Part shown: piece after piece, positions 34,654 to 43,865 of the stretch
Layout: every line of letters begins with the position of its first letter
Position numbering within the stretch: position 1 is the stretch's first letter
Origin: Paractinoplanes aksuensis
GTDB taxonomy: Bacteria > Actinomycetota > Actinomycetes > Mycobacteriales > Micromonosporaceae
Assembly: GCF_024137025.1 (NCBI RefSeq)
Contig: NZ_JAMYJR010000027.1
Span: 248,001 to 312,000 of the forward strand
DNA: 64,000 nucleotides
Direction: 5' to 3'
Notes under the pieces: model-generated
Told to the model about the DNA's origin: nothing
The model's database searches: none
Seen by the model: only the letters and a program-made list of their open reading frames with translations
Program-made: the position numbers and the translations under genes

Positions 34654-35784
34654 ATGAGCAAGAGCCGACGACTGCCGCTCGTCCTCGCGGTGGTCCTGAC
34701 AATGAGCGCGACTGCGGTCGCCGGCTGGTGGGCCTGGGGCCGCCCCGGCCCCGGCGACCCCGCGCCACCACCACCGCCGTCGCTGGCCACGGCCGAGATA
34801 GTGCGGCAGGACATGTCCACCGACGTCGCCCTGTCCGGGGTCCTCGGGCACGGCCTCACCCGCCCGGTCAAGGGCGGCCGGCCCGGCATTGTCACCTGGT
34901 TGCCCGCCTCGGGCGCGACGCTGAAGCGGGGCGCGACGCTCTACCGCGTCGACGACCAGCCAGTGCCTGTCTTCTACGGGAGCACCCCGCTGTTCCGCCC
35001 CCTCGACCGGCTCCACATCGTCGGACGCGACGTGCGGGTGGTGGCCGAGAACCTCGAAGCCCTGGGGTACGAGGTGGGGCGGCGTTACCGAGCCGGCCAG
35101 CGGGTCCGGCAGACGCCGCCGACGCCCCCGGGCGCCTCGGCTCCACCGGCCACGTACGTCGAGGTCCGGACGGGCGAGGACGTGCTCACCGCCGCGCTCG
35201 TCCGGGCCATCGGGCGCTGGCGGGTGGACGCCGGGCTGCCCGCCTCGAACGTTCTGGGCATCGGCGACGTCGCGGTGCTGCGCGGAGCGGTACGCGTGGC
35301 CAGCACCACGGCCCAGGTTGGGGACGAGGCCGAGGGGTTGCTGATGATGGTCACCACGACCGGCAAGGTGGTCACCGTCGAGGCCGAAGTCGCCGCGGCC
35401 ACCGCCCTGAAGCGGGGCGTCAAGGTCCGGGTACGCCTACCTGACGACCGGACCCTGCCCGGGAAGGTCAGCCTGGTCTCGACCGCGGTGACCGACGACC
35501 CGGAGGGCCCGGCCAAGCTCACGGTGACCATCACGCTCGACGATCCGGCTGCGGCCGCCCGGCTCGACGCGGCGCCGGTCGAGGTGGTGTTTCCCGGTCG
35601 TACCCGCGGTGACGTCCTCGCCGCACCCGTCGGCGCGCTGGTCGCCTTGGCCGAGGGAGGCTACGCCGTCCAGGTGGCCGGCGGCGGCCTGGTCGCGGTG
35701 AAGACCGGCCTCTTCGCCGGCGGGCTGGTCGAGGTCAGCGGGGCCGGCGTCGCCGAGGGCACCCGGGTGGTGACGACGTCATGA
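34654..35784 (+). CDS. Membrane-fusion-type (HlyD/MacA-like) periplasmic subunit
   Basis: A 376-residue protein with an N-terminal membrane anchor ('LPLVLAVVLTMSATAVAGWW') and an extracytoplasmic part with lipoyl-like and beta-barrel domains ('SGVLGHGLTRPVKGGRPGIV', 'VVTVEAEVAAATALKRGVKV', 'VLAAPVGALVALAEGGYAV'), the pattern of actinobacterial adaptors for MacB-type exporters. Its stop overlaps the ATPase start (ATGA), so both are co-translated. It lies 36 bp after the kinase. Confidence 0.8.
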   Translation: MSKSRRLPLVLAVVLTMSATAVAGWWAWGRPGPGDPAPPPPPSLATAEIVRQDMSTDVALSGVLGHGLTRPVKGGRPGIVTWLPASGATLKRGATLYRVDDQPVPVFYGSTPLFRPLDRLHIVGRDVRVVAENLEALGYEVGRRYRAGQRVRQTPPTPPGASAPPATYVEVRTGEDVLTAALVRAIGRWRVDAGLPASNVLGIGDVAVLRGAVRVASTTAQVGDEAEGLLMMVTTTGKVVTVEAEVAAATALKRGVKVRVRLPDDRTLPGKVSLVSTAVTDDPEGPAKLTVTITLDDPAAAARLDAAPVEVVFPGRTRGDVLAAPVGALVALAEGGYAVQVAGGGLVAVKTGLFAGGLVEVSGAGVAEGTRVVTTS

Positions 35785-36449
35785 CGCCGGTCCTTGCCGT
35801 ACGCGACGTCAGCATGGTCTATCCCGGCGGGGTCACCGCCCTCGACCACGTCTCGCTGACCATCGGGGAGGGTGACCTGCTGGGCATCGTCGGCCCGTCC
35901 GGATCGGGAAAGTCCACTTTGCTCAACGTCATGGGCACCCTGGACCGCCCGACCTCGGGCACCGTGCTGGTCGGCGGGGCCGACGTGGCCGGGCTGTCCG
36001 ACCGCCGGCTGTCCGAACTGCGGGGCCGGCGGCTCGGCTTCGTGTTCCAGCAGTTCCACCTCAGCAGCGCGCTCACCGCGGCCGAGAACGTGGCCACCGG
36101 GCTGCTCTACGCCGGGGTGCCGCGGCGGCGCCGGCGCCCGATGGCGTTGGAGGCGCTGGACCGGGTCGGCCTGGCCCACCGCGTCGATCACCGTCCGCAC
36201 CAGCTGTCGGGCGGCGAGCGGCAGCGGGTGGCCATCGCCCGCGCCGTGGTCAACGACCCGGCCCTGGTGCTGGCGGACGAGCCGACCGGCGCGCTCGACA
36301 CCCGTACGGGCCAGGCCGTTCTTGATCTGTTGCGGAAGTTGAACGCCGAGGGCGCCTCGATCGCCGTCATCACCCACGATCGCGACATCGCCGCCGCCCT
36401 GCCGCGCCGGGTCGAGATCCGCGACGGCCGCCTGGTGGCCGATCGGTGA
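35781..36449 (+). CDS. ABC transporter ATPase, MacB/LolD type
   Basis: A 222-residue ATPase: Walker A 'GPSGSGKSTLLN', signature 'HQLSGGERQRVAIARAVV', Walker B 'LVLADEPTGALDTRTG', H loop 'VITHDRDIA'. The sequence type is that of MacB/LolD/FtsE-like mechanotransmission exporters. Both ends overlap neighbours by 4 bp. Confidence 0.92.
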   Translation: MTPVLAVRDVSMVYPGGVTALDHVSLTIGEGDLLGIVGPSGSGKSTLLNVMGTLDRPTSGTVLVGGADVAGLSDRRLSELRGRRLGFVFQQFHLSSALTAAENVATGLLYAGVPRRRRRPMALEALDRVGLAHRVDHRPHQLSGGERQRVAIARAVVNDPALVLADEPTGALDTRTGQAVLDLLRKLNAEGASIAVITHDRDIAAALPRRVEIRDGRLVADR

Positions 36450-37609
36450 GACTCAACCCGCTCGACCTGATGGCCCTCGGGCTGCTCGGGGTGCGTACCC
36501 GGCGCCTGCGAGCCGTCCTGTCCGCGCTGGGCATCGCGATCGGCATCGCCACCATGGTGGTGGTGACCGGCATCCCGGCCTCCAGCAACGCCGCCCTGCA
36601 ACGCGACCTGGCCGCGCTCGGCGCCGACATGCTGCAGGTCGTGCCGGCCCAGCAGGACCCGCCGGTCACATTCCCGGCCGAATCGGTGGGCATGGTCCGG
36701 CGGATCGGGCCCGTGGCCACGGTCAGCGCCGTCGCCGGCACGAGCGCCCTGGTCCGCCGCTCGGACCGGGTCGACCCGGCCGACGGCTCCGCGCTGACCG
36801 TGCGGGCCACCGAGCCCGACCTCCTGCACGTGCTGGACGCACGGATCCGGGCCGGGCACTGGCTCACCGCGGCCGAGCAGCGGTACCCGGCCGTGGTGCT
36901 GGGCTCGGTGGCCGCCGTACGCCTGGGCTTCGACACCCCGGGACAGCAGGTGATCATCGCCGACCGCTGGTTCACGGTGACCGGCATCCTGGACACGGTG
37001 CCGCTGGCCCCCGACATCGACCGGTCCGTGCTGGTCGGCTGGGAATCGGCCCGGACCACGCTCGGCTACGAGGGCGGTCCCACCATCATTTACGTACGGG
37101 CGCAGGAGGACTCGGTGGAGGCCGTCCGAGCCGTGCTGCCGGACACGGTGCATCCGGAACGGCCCGATCAGGTCACCGTCACGCGCCCCTCGGACGCCCT
37201 GGCCGCCAAGCGGGCCACCGAATCGGCGTTCTCCGTGCTCATGCTCGGGCTGGCCGCCGTGGCCCTGCTGGTCGGCGGGGTCGGCGTGGCCAACACGATG
37301 GTGATCTCGGTGCTGGAACGCCGCTCCGAGATCGGCCTGCGCCGGGCCCTGGGCAGCAGCCGCGGTCAGATCCGGACCCAGTTCCTGACCGAGGCGATCG
37401 TGCTCTCCGCGCTCGGGGGCACGGGCGGCGTCGCCCTGGGCCTGGCCGCCACGATCGCGTACGCCGCCCACCAGGACTGGCCGCTGGTCGTGCCGCTGCC
37501 GGCGTTGCTGGCCGGGCTGGCCGGCTCGGTCGTGGTCGGGGTGGTGGCCGGCGTGTATCCGTCGGTCCACGCGGCGCGGCTGACGCCGACCGAGGCCCTC
37601 GCCGCATGA
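36446..37609 (+). CDS. ABC transporter permease, MacB/FtsX type
   Basis: A 387-residue permease: one N-terminal membrane helix ('VLSALGIAIGIATMVVVTGI'), a large extracytoplasmic MacB-PCD domain, and three C-terminal helices ('VLMLGLAAVALLVGGVGVAN', 'GTGGVALGLAATIAYA', 'AGLAGSVVVGVVAGVYPS') with the conserved 'ERRSEIGLRRALGSSRGQI'. With the adaptor and ATPase it forms a complete exporter, placed under the two-component system upstream. A perfect hairpin covers its stop. Confidence 0.9.
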   Translation: MRLNPLDLMALGLLGVRTRRLRAVLSALGIAIGIATMVVVTGIPASSNAALQRDLAALGADMLQVVPAQQDPPVTFPAESVGMVRRIGPVATVSAVAGTSALVRRSDRVDPADGSALTVRATEPDLLHVLDARIRAGHWLTAAEQRYPAVVLGSVAAVRLGFDTPGQQVIIADRWFTVTGILDTVPLAPDIDRSVLVGWESARTTLGYEGGPTIIYVRAQEDSVEAVRAVLPDTVHPERPDQVTVTRPSDALAAKRATESAFSVLMLGLAAVALLVGGVGVANTMVISVLERRSEIGLRRALGSSRGQIRTQFLTEAIVLSALGGTGGVALGLAATIAYAAHQDWPLVVPLPALLAGLAGSVVVGVVAGVYPSVHAARLTPTEALAA

Positions 37610-37610
37610 A

Positions 37611-37643
37611 AAGCGCCCGGGTTCGCAGGGAACCCGGGCGCTT
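37611..37643. terminator. Bidirectional terminator, perfect 14-bp stem
   Basis: AAGCGCCCGGGTTC and its exact complement around a 5-base loop, right after the permease stop (37609) and before the convergent TM2 gene end (37653). On the minus strand it is followed by TTTTC. Confidence 0.85.
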
Positions 37644-37652
37644 CATGAATGG

Positions 37653-37883
37653 TCAGCGCGCGAGCGGCTGACCCTGCTTGTCGGTGAACTTGCCGACGGC
37701 GATCATGATGAAGTCGATCAGCGTCCAGACGCCGAAGCCGCCCAGGGTGATCAGCATGAGGATGCCGGTGCCGATCTTGCCGACGTAGAAGCGGTGCACG
37801 CCGAGAACACCGACGAAGAAGCTGAGCAGCAGGGCGACGATCCAGGCCTTCTGGCCGGTCGCAGCAGCGGTCGTGGCAGTCAT
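37653..37883 (-). CDS. TM2-domain protein
   Basis: A 76-residue TM2-domain protein: two membrane helices joined by the typical 'GVHRFYVGKIGTGILMLIT' segment, then 'GFGVWTLIDFIMIAVGKF' with the DRF-like acidic residue of the family. Function of bacterial TM2 proteins is unclear. ATG 37883 is chosen because the family N-terminus follows; the longer frame is unlikely. Confidence 0.85.
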   Translation of the reverse strand: MTATTAAATGQKAWIVALLLSFFVGVLGVHRFYVGKIGTGILMLITLGGFGVWTLIDFIMIAVGKFTDKQGQPLAR

Positions 37884-37967
37884 ATGTGATTCCGTTCTTC
37901 GATATGCGTGAAAAAGCTGCCGCACCATAGCGAACGTCGATGTCCGCGCACAACGCGGGTGGGCTCC

Positions 37968-38780
37968 TCAGGTGCCGGCCAGCGAGCCGCCGATCCCGCC
38001 GACGCTGAAATGCTTGTTGAGCGTGGCGAAGACGATGATCGGGGGCAGCATCATGATCACGGCCAGGGCCATGACCGATCCCCAGTCGGTGCCGTTCTGC
38101 TGGAAGAACGTCTGGACGCCGATCGGCAGGGTGAACCTCTCCTGCGAGCGCAGGAACACGATGGCCACGAGGTAGTCGTTCCACGAGACCAGGAACGTGA
38201 AGATCGCCGTCGACAGCAGCCCGGGCAGCGAGTTGCGCAGCACGATCCGGGTGAAGCCGGTGAACAGCGACGCCCCGTCGATCCAGGCCGCCTCCTCGAG
38301 CGACACCGGTATCGAGTCGATGTAGGCGGCCATCATCCAGATCGCCACCGACATCGACGCTCCGACGTAGACGATGCCCAGGCCGACCAGGTTGTCGACC
38401 AGCCCGACCCGGGCGAACAGGATGAACAGCGGGATCACGGCCGTGATCACCGGCAGCGACTGCACGACGAACAGCAGCAGCGAGTACGTCGACACGGCCC
38501 GGCTGCGGCCGCGCGACAACACGTACCCGGCCGGCGCCGCCACCGCGACCGAGACGGCCACCGTGGCCAGCGTGACCCCCAGGCTGTTGCCCAGCCAGGT
38601 CAGGGTCGGGATGTCGGTGAGGACGTGGGTGAAGTTGGCCAGGCCGAACGCGGCCCGGCTGCCCGAGGCCACGCCGGGGCGCAGCGACAGGATCAGCACC
38701 GCCGCCACCGGCACGAGAACGACGGCAGTGATCAACAGGATCGCCGCGAAGCGCCACCACCGGCCGCGGTCGGGACTCAT
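37968..38780 (-). CDS. Sugar ABC transporter permease, MalG-type
   Basis: A 270-residue permease of the CUT1 sugar importer family with six membrane segments and the EAA loop 'SLEEAAWIDGASLFTGFTRI' that docks the ATPase. Start ATG 38780 overlaps the preceding stop (ATGA). Last gene of the substrate-binding protein/permease/permease operon. No ATPase gene is present, so a shared MsiK-like ATPase is likely, as known in actinobacteria. Confidence 0.9.
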   Translation of the reverse strand: MSPDRGRWWRFAAILLITAVVLVPVAAVLILSLRPGVASGSRAAFGLANFTHVLTDIPTLTWLGNSLGVTLATVAVSVAVAAPAGYVLSRGRSRAVSTYSLLLFVVQSLPVITAVIPLFILFARVGLVDNLVGLGIVYVGASMSVAIWMMAAYIDSIPVSLEEAAWIDGASLFTGFTRIVLRNSLPGLLSTAIFTFLVSWNDYLVAIVFLRSQERFTLPIGVQTFFQQNGTDWGSVMALAVIMMLPPIIVFATLNKHFSVGGIGGSLAGT

Positions 38781-39688
38781 ACGTGCGCCTTTCTGATCTG
38801 CCGGTACAGGGCCACGGACACCACGACCAGGCTCGCGGTCATCACGAAGGCGATGGCCACCCCCGGGCCGACCTGGAAGTTCTGGAACACCGTGCGGTAC
38901 GAGAGGACGACCAGCGAGGTGGTGGCGTCGACCGGCCCGCCCCCGGTGAGCAGGAAGATGGTCGGGAAGTCGTTGACACAGAAGATCGTCATGAGGATCC
39001 ACGAGATGTACGTGGACCGGCTGATCATCGGCAGCGTGATGTGCCGGAACTGCTGCCAGCGGGTGGCCCCGTCGACGTCGGCGGCCTCGTAGACCGTGCG
39101 GTCGACACCGGCCAGGGCCGCGCCGATCAGCATCATCATGAACGGGACGCTGATCCACACCTTGAAGACGCACACCGTGACCTTGGCCAGCACCGGGTCG
39201 GCCAGGAACAGCGGCGTCCCCAGCCCGAGGGCCTGGGCCAGGCTCGGCAACGGGCTCTGCGGGGTGGCGACCAGCCAGTTCCACGCCGTCGAGGACACGA
39301 CGACCGGCACCACCCACGGCAACAACAGCAACGTCTTGAAGACCGTACGGCCGGGAATGCGGGTCCGCAGCAGCAGGGCCAGCCCCAGACCGCCCAGCCA
39401 GCTGCCGAACACCCCGACCACGGTGAAGATCAGCGTGAACTGCACCGAGCGCCAGAAGGCCGGGCTGGTCAGCGTCGCCCGGTAGTTCTCGAAGCCGACG
39501 TAGTCCCCCGCGTTGATCAGCGAGCCGTCACGGACCGACTGCAACGCGGCGTAGACCAGCGGATAGGCGTTGATCAGCAGCAACAGGACCAGCGACGGGG
39601 CCACCAGCACCAGCAGCGTCCGCCGGGCCCGGCGCGGTTTTCGCGTACGAGCCACCTCGGTCTTCGGACAGGCCGCGGTCAGCGTCAC
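38777..39688 (-). CDS. Sugar ABC transporter permease, MalF-type
   Basis: A 303-residue CUT1 permease: six membrane segments, first one 'LLVLVAPSLVLLLLINAYPL', and the EAA loop 'VYEAADVDGATRWQQFRHIT'. The start is GTG 39688, overlapping the binding-protein stop (GTGA). Both ends are coupled to neighbours, so the transporter subunits are made together. Confidence 0.9.
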   Translation of the reverse strand: MTLTAACPKTEVARTRKPRRARRTLLVLVAPSLVLLLLINAYPLVYAALQSVRDGSLINAGDYVGFENYRATLTSPAFWRSVQFTLIFTVVGVFGSWLGGLGLALLLRTRIPGRTVFKTLLLLPWVVPVVVSSTAWNWLVATPQSPLPSLAQALGLGTPLFLADPVLAKVTVCVFKVWISVPFMMMLIGAALAGVDRTVYEAADVDGATRWQQFRHITLPMISRSTYISWILMTIFCVNDFPTIFLLTGGGPVDATTSLVVLSYRTVFQNFQVGPGVAIAFVMTASLVVVSVALYRQIRKAHV

Positions 39689-40980
39689 TTGACGATCGCC
39701 TCGAGCGCCTTCTGCAGGCTCTCCAGCGCCGGCTTCGGGTCCTGGCCGGCCAGCACCGTCTGCGCGAACTGGGTGATCGGCTGGCTGGAGTCGACCGCGG
39801 CCAGCCCGCCGAACAGGGTCGGCGAGTTGGCCGCGAACGTCTTGGCCACCGGGGCCCACTCGGCGATGATCTTCGCCTTCTGCTTCTGGGCCTGGAACTC
39901 GGGCAGGGCGACGATCGACTTCAGCACCGGCAGACCCGCGACCACGTTCTGCTGCCAAAGCGTCTTCATGTTCTTGATGTAGTAGGACAGGAACGCCTCG
40001 GAGCCCTCTTGGGACGGAGTGTCGGCGTACATCATGATGTTGTTCTGGAAGACGAGACCCGCTTTGGCGCCGCTCGGACCGGTCAGCGGGCCCATCACCT
40101 GCAGGTCGCCGTCGGTCTCGCCGGTGTCGGTGTCCAGCCCCGCGGTGTGGATGCCCATCGCGACCCTCTTGTTGCGCCACTGCGTGATCAGGTTGTCGGT
40201 CGTGTAGCTGATCGACGCGGGGTCGACCGCCTTGGCCTTGACCAGATCCTGGACGAAGCGCATGGCCTCGAGGTTGGCCTCGGTGACGACCTCGACCTTG
40301 CCGTCGGCGTTGAACAGGCCGCCGCCGTTGTTCAGCATCATCAGGTGCAGGCCCTGGCTGCCGAGGTTGTTGCCGGCGCCCGCCCCGGTGCCGAACCCGA
40401 ACAGCTTCCGCCCGGCCAGCGTCCGGCAGGCGGTCAGAAGTTCGTCCCATGTGGTCGGCACCTTGACACCGGCCGCGTCGAGCAGGGACTTGCGGTACCA
40501 CCAGATCCGGAAGTCGAGCTGCCACGGCACCGCCGCGTATCCCTTGGCCGTCTTCATCGCGTCCAGCTGGCCGGGCAGGAAGTCATCGAACGTTCCGTCC
40601 TGCCGGAACTGGTTGATCACGTTGTCGGCGTACGCGATGGCGCCCTGGTCGGCGAACTGGAACGCCTGGAAACCGCCGCCGGTGCTGACGGCCGGCCCGG
40701 TCTTGGAGGCGATGGCCGACGAGAACGTCTGGCTGAAGTTGGCCCATTGCAGGCCCTGGTAGGTCGCCCCGGGCAGGCTGCCCGCCGGCTGATAGGCCTC
40801 GGTCAGCTTCTTGGCCGCCGCCGTGTAGTTGGCCTGGCCCCACGGCATGTCCCAGAACTTCAGGGTGCCGCCGTCCCCGCCGCCCGACGCGGATCCGCCG
40901 CCGCAGGCCGACAACAGCATTCCGCCACCGACCGCGGCGCCCAGCCCGAGAAAGGCCCGGCGGGAGTAGTTCGTGGTCAT
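39685..40980 (-). CDS. Sugar ABC transporter substrate-binding lipoprotein
   Basis: A 431-residue extracytoplasmic binding protein. The N-terminus combines a twin-arginine motif ('SRRAFLG') with a lipobox ('LLSAC'), so it is probably exported folded by Tat and lipidated. The remainder is a CUT1-type solute-binding fold ('LKFWDMPWGQANYTAAAKKL', 'AVPWQLDFRIWWYRKSLLD', 'WDELLTACRTL'). The ligand is probably an oligosaccharide. A 9-bp-arm dyad lies 48 bp before the start. Confidence 0.88.
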   Translation of the reverse strand: MTTNYSRRAFLGLGAAVGGGMLLSACGGGSASGGGDGGTLKFWDMPWGQANYTAAAKKLTEAYQPAGSLPGATYQGLQWANFSQTFSSAIASKTGPAVSTGGGFQAFQFADQGAIAYADNVINQFRQDGTFDDFLPGQLDAMKTAKGYAAVPWQLDFRIWWYRKSLLDAAGVKVPTTWDELLTACRTLAGRKLFGFGTGAGAGNNLGSQGLHLMMLNNGGGLFNADGKVEVVTEANLEAMRFVQDLVKAKAVDPASISYTTDNLITQWRNKRVAMGIHTAGLDTDTGETDGDLQVMGPLTGPSGAKAGLVFQNNIMMYADTPSQEGSEAFLSYYIKNMKTLWQQNVVAGLPVLKSIVALPEFQAQKQKAKIIAEWAPVAKTFAANSPTLFGGLAAVDSSQPITQFAQTVLAGQDPKPALESLQKALEAIVK

Positions 40981-41027
40981 CTCTTGCTCCTTCGATCCCA
41001 GGTGACGCCGACGCTAGGAGCCGCGGC

Positions 41028-41060
41028 GTTGTTCAGGTTCGGGACCAGGCACTGAACAAC
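41028..41060. promoter_or_regulatory. Long-spaced palindrome upstream of the sugar importer operon
   Basis: Perfect arms GTTGTTCAG (41028-41036) and CTGAACAAC (41052-41060) separated by 15 bp, 48 bp upstream of the binding-protein start and 94 bp from the divergent nSTAND start. A likely operator for a LacI-, ROK- or DeoR-type regulator not found next to it. Confidence 0.55.
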
Positions 41061-41153
41061 AGGCCCCGAACATCGCCGCTCGTGGGACGAGGGTTAACAG
41101 GGCTGGAACACGTCGGATATACAGCAGATTGGTCAATCACGATGGGAGGCACG

Positions 41154-43865
41154 GTGCCCCGACGCGAACGCCCGCTGGAGTCCGAGGATTCGCCGCTACT
41201 TCAGTTCGCCGGCGACCTTCGCCGGTTACGCCGGAACGCCGGGGAACCGACGTACCGGGAGCTCGGCAAGCGCACCAACTACTCGGCCGCGGCCCTGTCC
41301 GAGGCGGTGTCCGGGCGCCGCCTGCCCAGCCTCGCCGTCACCACGGCGTTCGTGCGGGCCTGCGCCGGTGACGCCGAGGCCTGGACGGAGCGCTGGCGCC
41401 GGCTGGCCGGCGAACAGCCCGGCCCCGCGGCGCCCTACGTCGGGCTGGCCTCCTACCAGGTCGAGGACGCCGGCCGCTTCTTCGGCCGCGAGGCCCTGAC
41501 CCGGACGTTGCTGACCCTCGTCGACGAGCGGCCGTTCGCCGGGGTCTTCGGCGCCTCCGGCGCGGGCAAGTCGTCGCTGCTGCGGGCCGGGCTGGCCGCC
41601 CGCACCGGGCGGACCACGCTGATCGTCACGCCGGGGGCCGATCCGATCACCGAGCTGGCCGTGGCCGTGGCCGGCCTGGCCGACCAGCCGGCCGACCGGG
41701 TCCGCGAGGATCTGTCCGGCGATCCCCAGGCCCTGCGGGGCTGGCTGGCCAAGGCGGCCGACGACCTGCTGCTGGTGGTCGACCAGTTCGAGGAGTGCTT
41801 CACGCTGTGCGACGCCCCGGCCCGGCAGTGGCTGGTCCGGGCGCTGACGTCGGCCGCCGGGCCGGGCAGCCGGGTGGTGGTGGGGGTCCGGGCCGACTTC
41901 TACGGTCACTGCGCCCGCCACCCGGAGCTGGTAACGGCCCTGCACCGCGCCCAGGTGCTGGTCGGGCCGATGTCGGCCGAGGAGTTCCGGGCGGCGGTCA
42001 CCGAGCCGGCCACCCGGGCCGGCGCGTCGCTCGAGACGGCGCTGGTGGCCCGGCTCGTCGCGGACGTCGCCGGCCAGCCGGCCGCGTTGCCGCTCGTCTC
42101 GCACACCCTGGCCGAGACGTGGCGCCGGCGGCGCGGCATGACGCTCACCCTTACCGGCTACGAGGACGCCGGTGGCATCCGGCACGCGCTGGCCCGGACC
42201 GCGGAGCAGACCTACGACGAGCTCGGCGAGCGGGATCGGGCGGCGGCCCAGCGACTGTTCCTGCGCCTGGTGGTGCCCGGCGACGGCACCCAGGACACCA
42301 AACGACGGGTCCCGCGGGCCGAACTGGACGCGCCCGCCGCCCTGCTGGAACGGCTGGCGGCGGCTCGCTTGATCAGCATCGACCGGGACAGTGTGGAACC
42401 GGCCCACGAGGCCCTGCTGCACGCGTGGCCCCGGCTGGCCGGCTGGATCGACGGCAACCGCGACGACCTGCGCACCCAGCACCGGATCAGCGAGGCCACG
42501 GCGGTCTGGGAGGCGCACGACCGCGACCCCGACACCCTCTGGCGCGGCGCCCGGCTCGACCAGGCAGTCCGGTTGCGGAGGAACCTCAATCCGCGCGAAC
42601 GCGCCTTTCTCGACGCCGCCACGGCCGCCGAGCACACCCGGGCGGTGAACGAGCAGCGCGCGACCCGCCGGCTGCATCGGCTCGTCGCCGTGCTGGCCGC
42701 GCTGACCGTGCTGCTGGCCGGCACGGTGGTCGTGGCTGTCACCGCGCAGCGCTCGGCGACCCGGCAGCGCAACGAGGCGGTCGCCCTGCGGGCCGTGGAC
42801 GCCGCCCGCGGACTGCTGGCCGCCCGGCCGCACGACGCCGAGGTGCTGGCCCTGGCCGCGCACCGCATCGCGCCGAGCGAACAGTCGCGCGACATGCTGG
42901 TGCTGGCCCACGCCGCCGCGAACGCCACCACGCTCGGCGGCGGATTCGTGACCACGCCCGGCCGCGAGGTGGCGATCACGGCCGATCCCGCTGTCACCGG
43001 GGGCCAGCAGTTGTGGCGACCGGACGGCGCCTCATGGCTCCCCGCGGCACGGCTGCCGACCGCCGGCAGCTTCCTCCGCCTGATGAGCGCGGACGAACGC
43101 CGGGCGCTCTATCGGGCCGGGTCCACGTTCGTCTTGTGGGACCTGTCCGATCTCGACCGGCCACGCCGGATCCCCGTTCCGGGCGAACTGCCGCCGGCCG
43201 ACAGCATGGACGGGACGGGCGATCTCATCTCTGCTGTGGGCGACGACGGCACCGCCGTCCTGTGGCGGGTCGGTGACAAAGCCGTACGCCGGTTCCCCGC
43301 CGCCGATGTCGAGAGCACCAGCCTGCTGCCCGACGGCTCCGGGCTCCTGCTGTGCCGGCGCATCGGCGACGGTGAGTACACGCTGGAGCAGTGGACGCTC
43401 GAGGGCGCCCGGACCGCGACCCTCGCACGCACGCCGTACCGCATGTACCCGTTCGCCGGGCCCGGTGGCCTGGTCGCCGTCGCGTCCGAAACGGGCGAGG
43501 CGACGGTGCTGGACGCGCACGACTCCTGGGCCGTGCGCACGGTGGCCCGCGTCGAGGGCCTCGAGCACCCGACACTGGCGGCGTTCGACCCGGGCGCGCC
43601 GGCCGTGGCCCTGTCCGACCCGGACAAGGTCGAACTGTGGGACACCGCGTCGGCCACGGCGTTGCTCTCCCTGGACGCGCAGGGCCTGCATCTGGTGGCA
43701 CCGCGGGCCGAGGGCGGCCGGGTCGCGGTGCTGAGTCCGCGCGGGGCGCTGTGGCACCTGGACAGCGACACACCGCGCGTCGTCCGCGAGATCTGCGCCG
43801 GCCCGGTCACCGTGGACTGGGACCGCTACTTCCCGGACACGACCCCGAGGTCCCTCTGTCCCTGA
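41154..43865 (+). CDS. nSTAND NTPase with HTH N-terminus and WD40-like C-terminus
   Basis: A 903-residue protein. Residues ~15-85 are an XRE-like helix-turn-helix ('YRELGKRTNYSAAALSEAVS', 'LPSLAVTTAFVRACAGD'). An nSTAND1-type NTPase follows ('YVGLASYQVEDAGRFFGRE', Walker A 'GASGAGKSSLLRAGL', Walker B 'DDLLLVVDQFEECFTLC'), then a membrane helix ('LVAVLAALTVLLAGTVVVAV') and a C-terminal region of irregular WD40-like repeats. The start is taken as GTG 41154 (GGGAGG 4 bp upstream). Related proteins are signalling or conflict NTPases; the trigger is unknown. The WD-like part lacks the regular WD dipeptides. Confidence 0.8.
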   Translation: MPRRERPLESEDSPLLQFAGDLRRLRRNAGEPTYRELGKRTNYSAAALSEAVSGRRLPSLAVTTAFVRACAGDAEAWTERWRRLAGEQPGPAAPYVGLASYQVEDAGRFFGREALTRTLLTLVDERPFAGVFGASGAGKSSLLRAGLAARTGRTTLIVTPGADPITELAVAVAGLADQPADRVREDLSGDPQALRGWLAKAADDLLLVVDQFEECFTLCDAPARQWLVRALTSAAGPGSRVVVGVRADFYGHCARHPELVTALHRAQVLVGPMSAEEFRAAVTEPATRAGASLETALVARLVADVAGQPAALPLVSHTLAETWRRRRGMTLTLTGYEDAGGIRHALARTAEQTYDELGERDRAAAQRLFLRLVVPGDGTQDTKRRVPRAELDAPAALLERLAAARLISIDRDSVEPAHEALLHAWPRLAGWIDGNRDDLRTQHRISEATAVWEAHDRDPDTLWRGARLDQAVRLRRNLNPRERAFLDAATAAEHTRAVNEQRATRRLHRLVAVLAALTVLLAGTVVVAVTAQRSATRQRNEAVALRAVDAARGLLAARPHDAEVLALAAHRIAPSEQSRDMLVLAHAAANATTLGGGFVTTPGREVAITADPAVTGGQQLWRPDGASWLPAARLPTAGSFLRLMSADERRALYRAGSTFVLWDLSDLDRPRRIPVPGELPPADSMDGTGDLISAVGDDGTAVLWRVGDKAVRRFPAADVESTSLLPDGSGLLLCRRIGDGEYTLEQWTLEGARTATLARTPYRMYPFAGPGGLVAVASETGEATVLDAHDSWAVRTVARVEGLEHPTLAAFDPGAPAVALSDPDKVELWDTASATALLSLDAQGLHLVAPRAEGGRVAVLSPRGALWHLDSDTPRVVREICAGPVTVDWDRYFPDTTPRSLCP

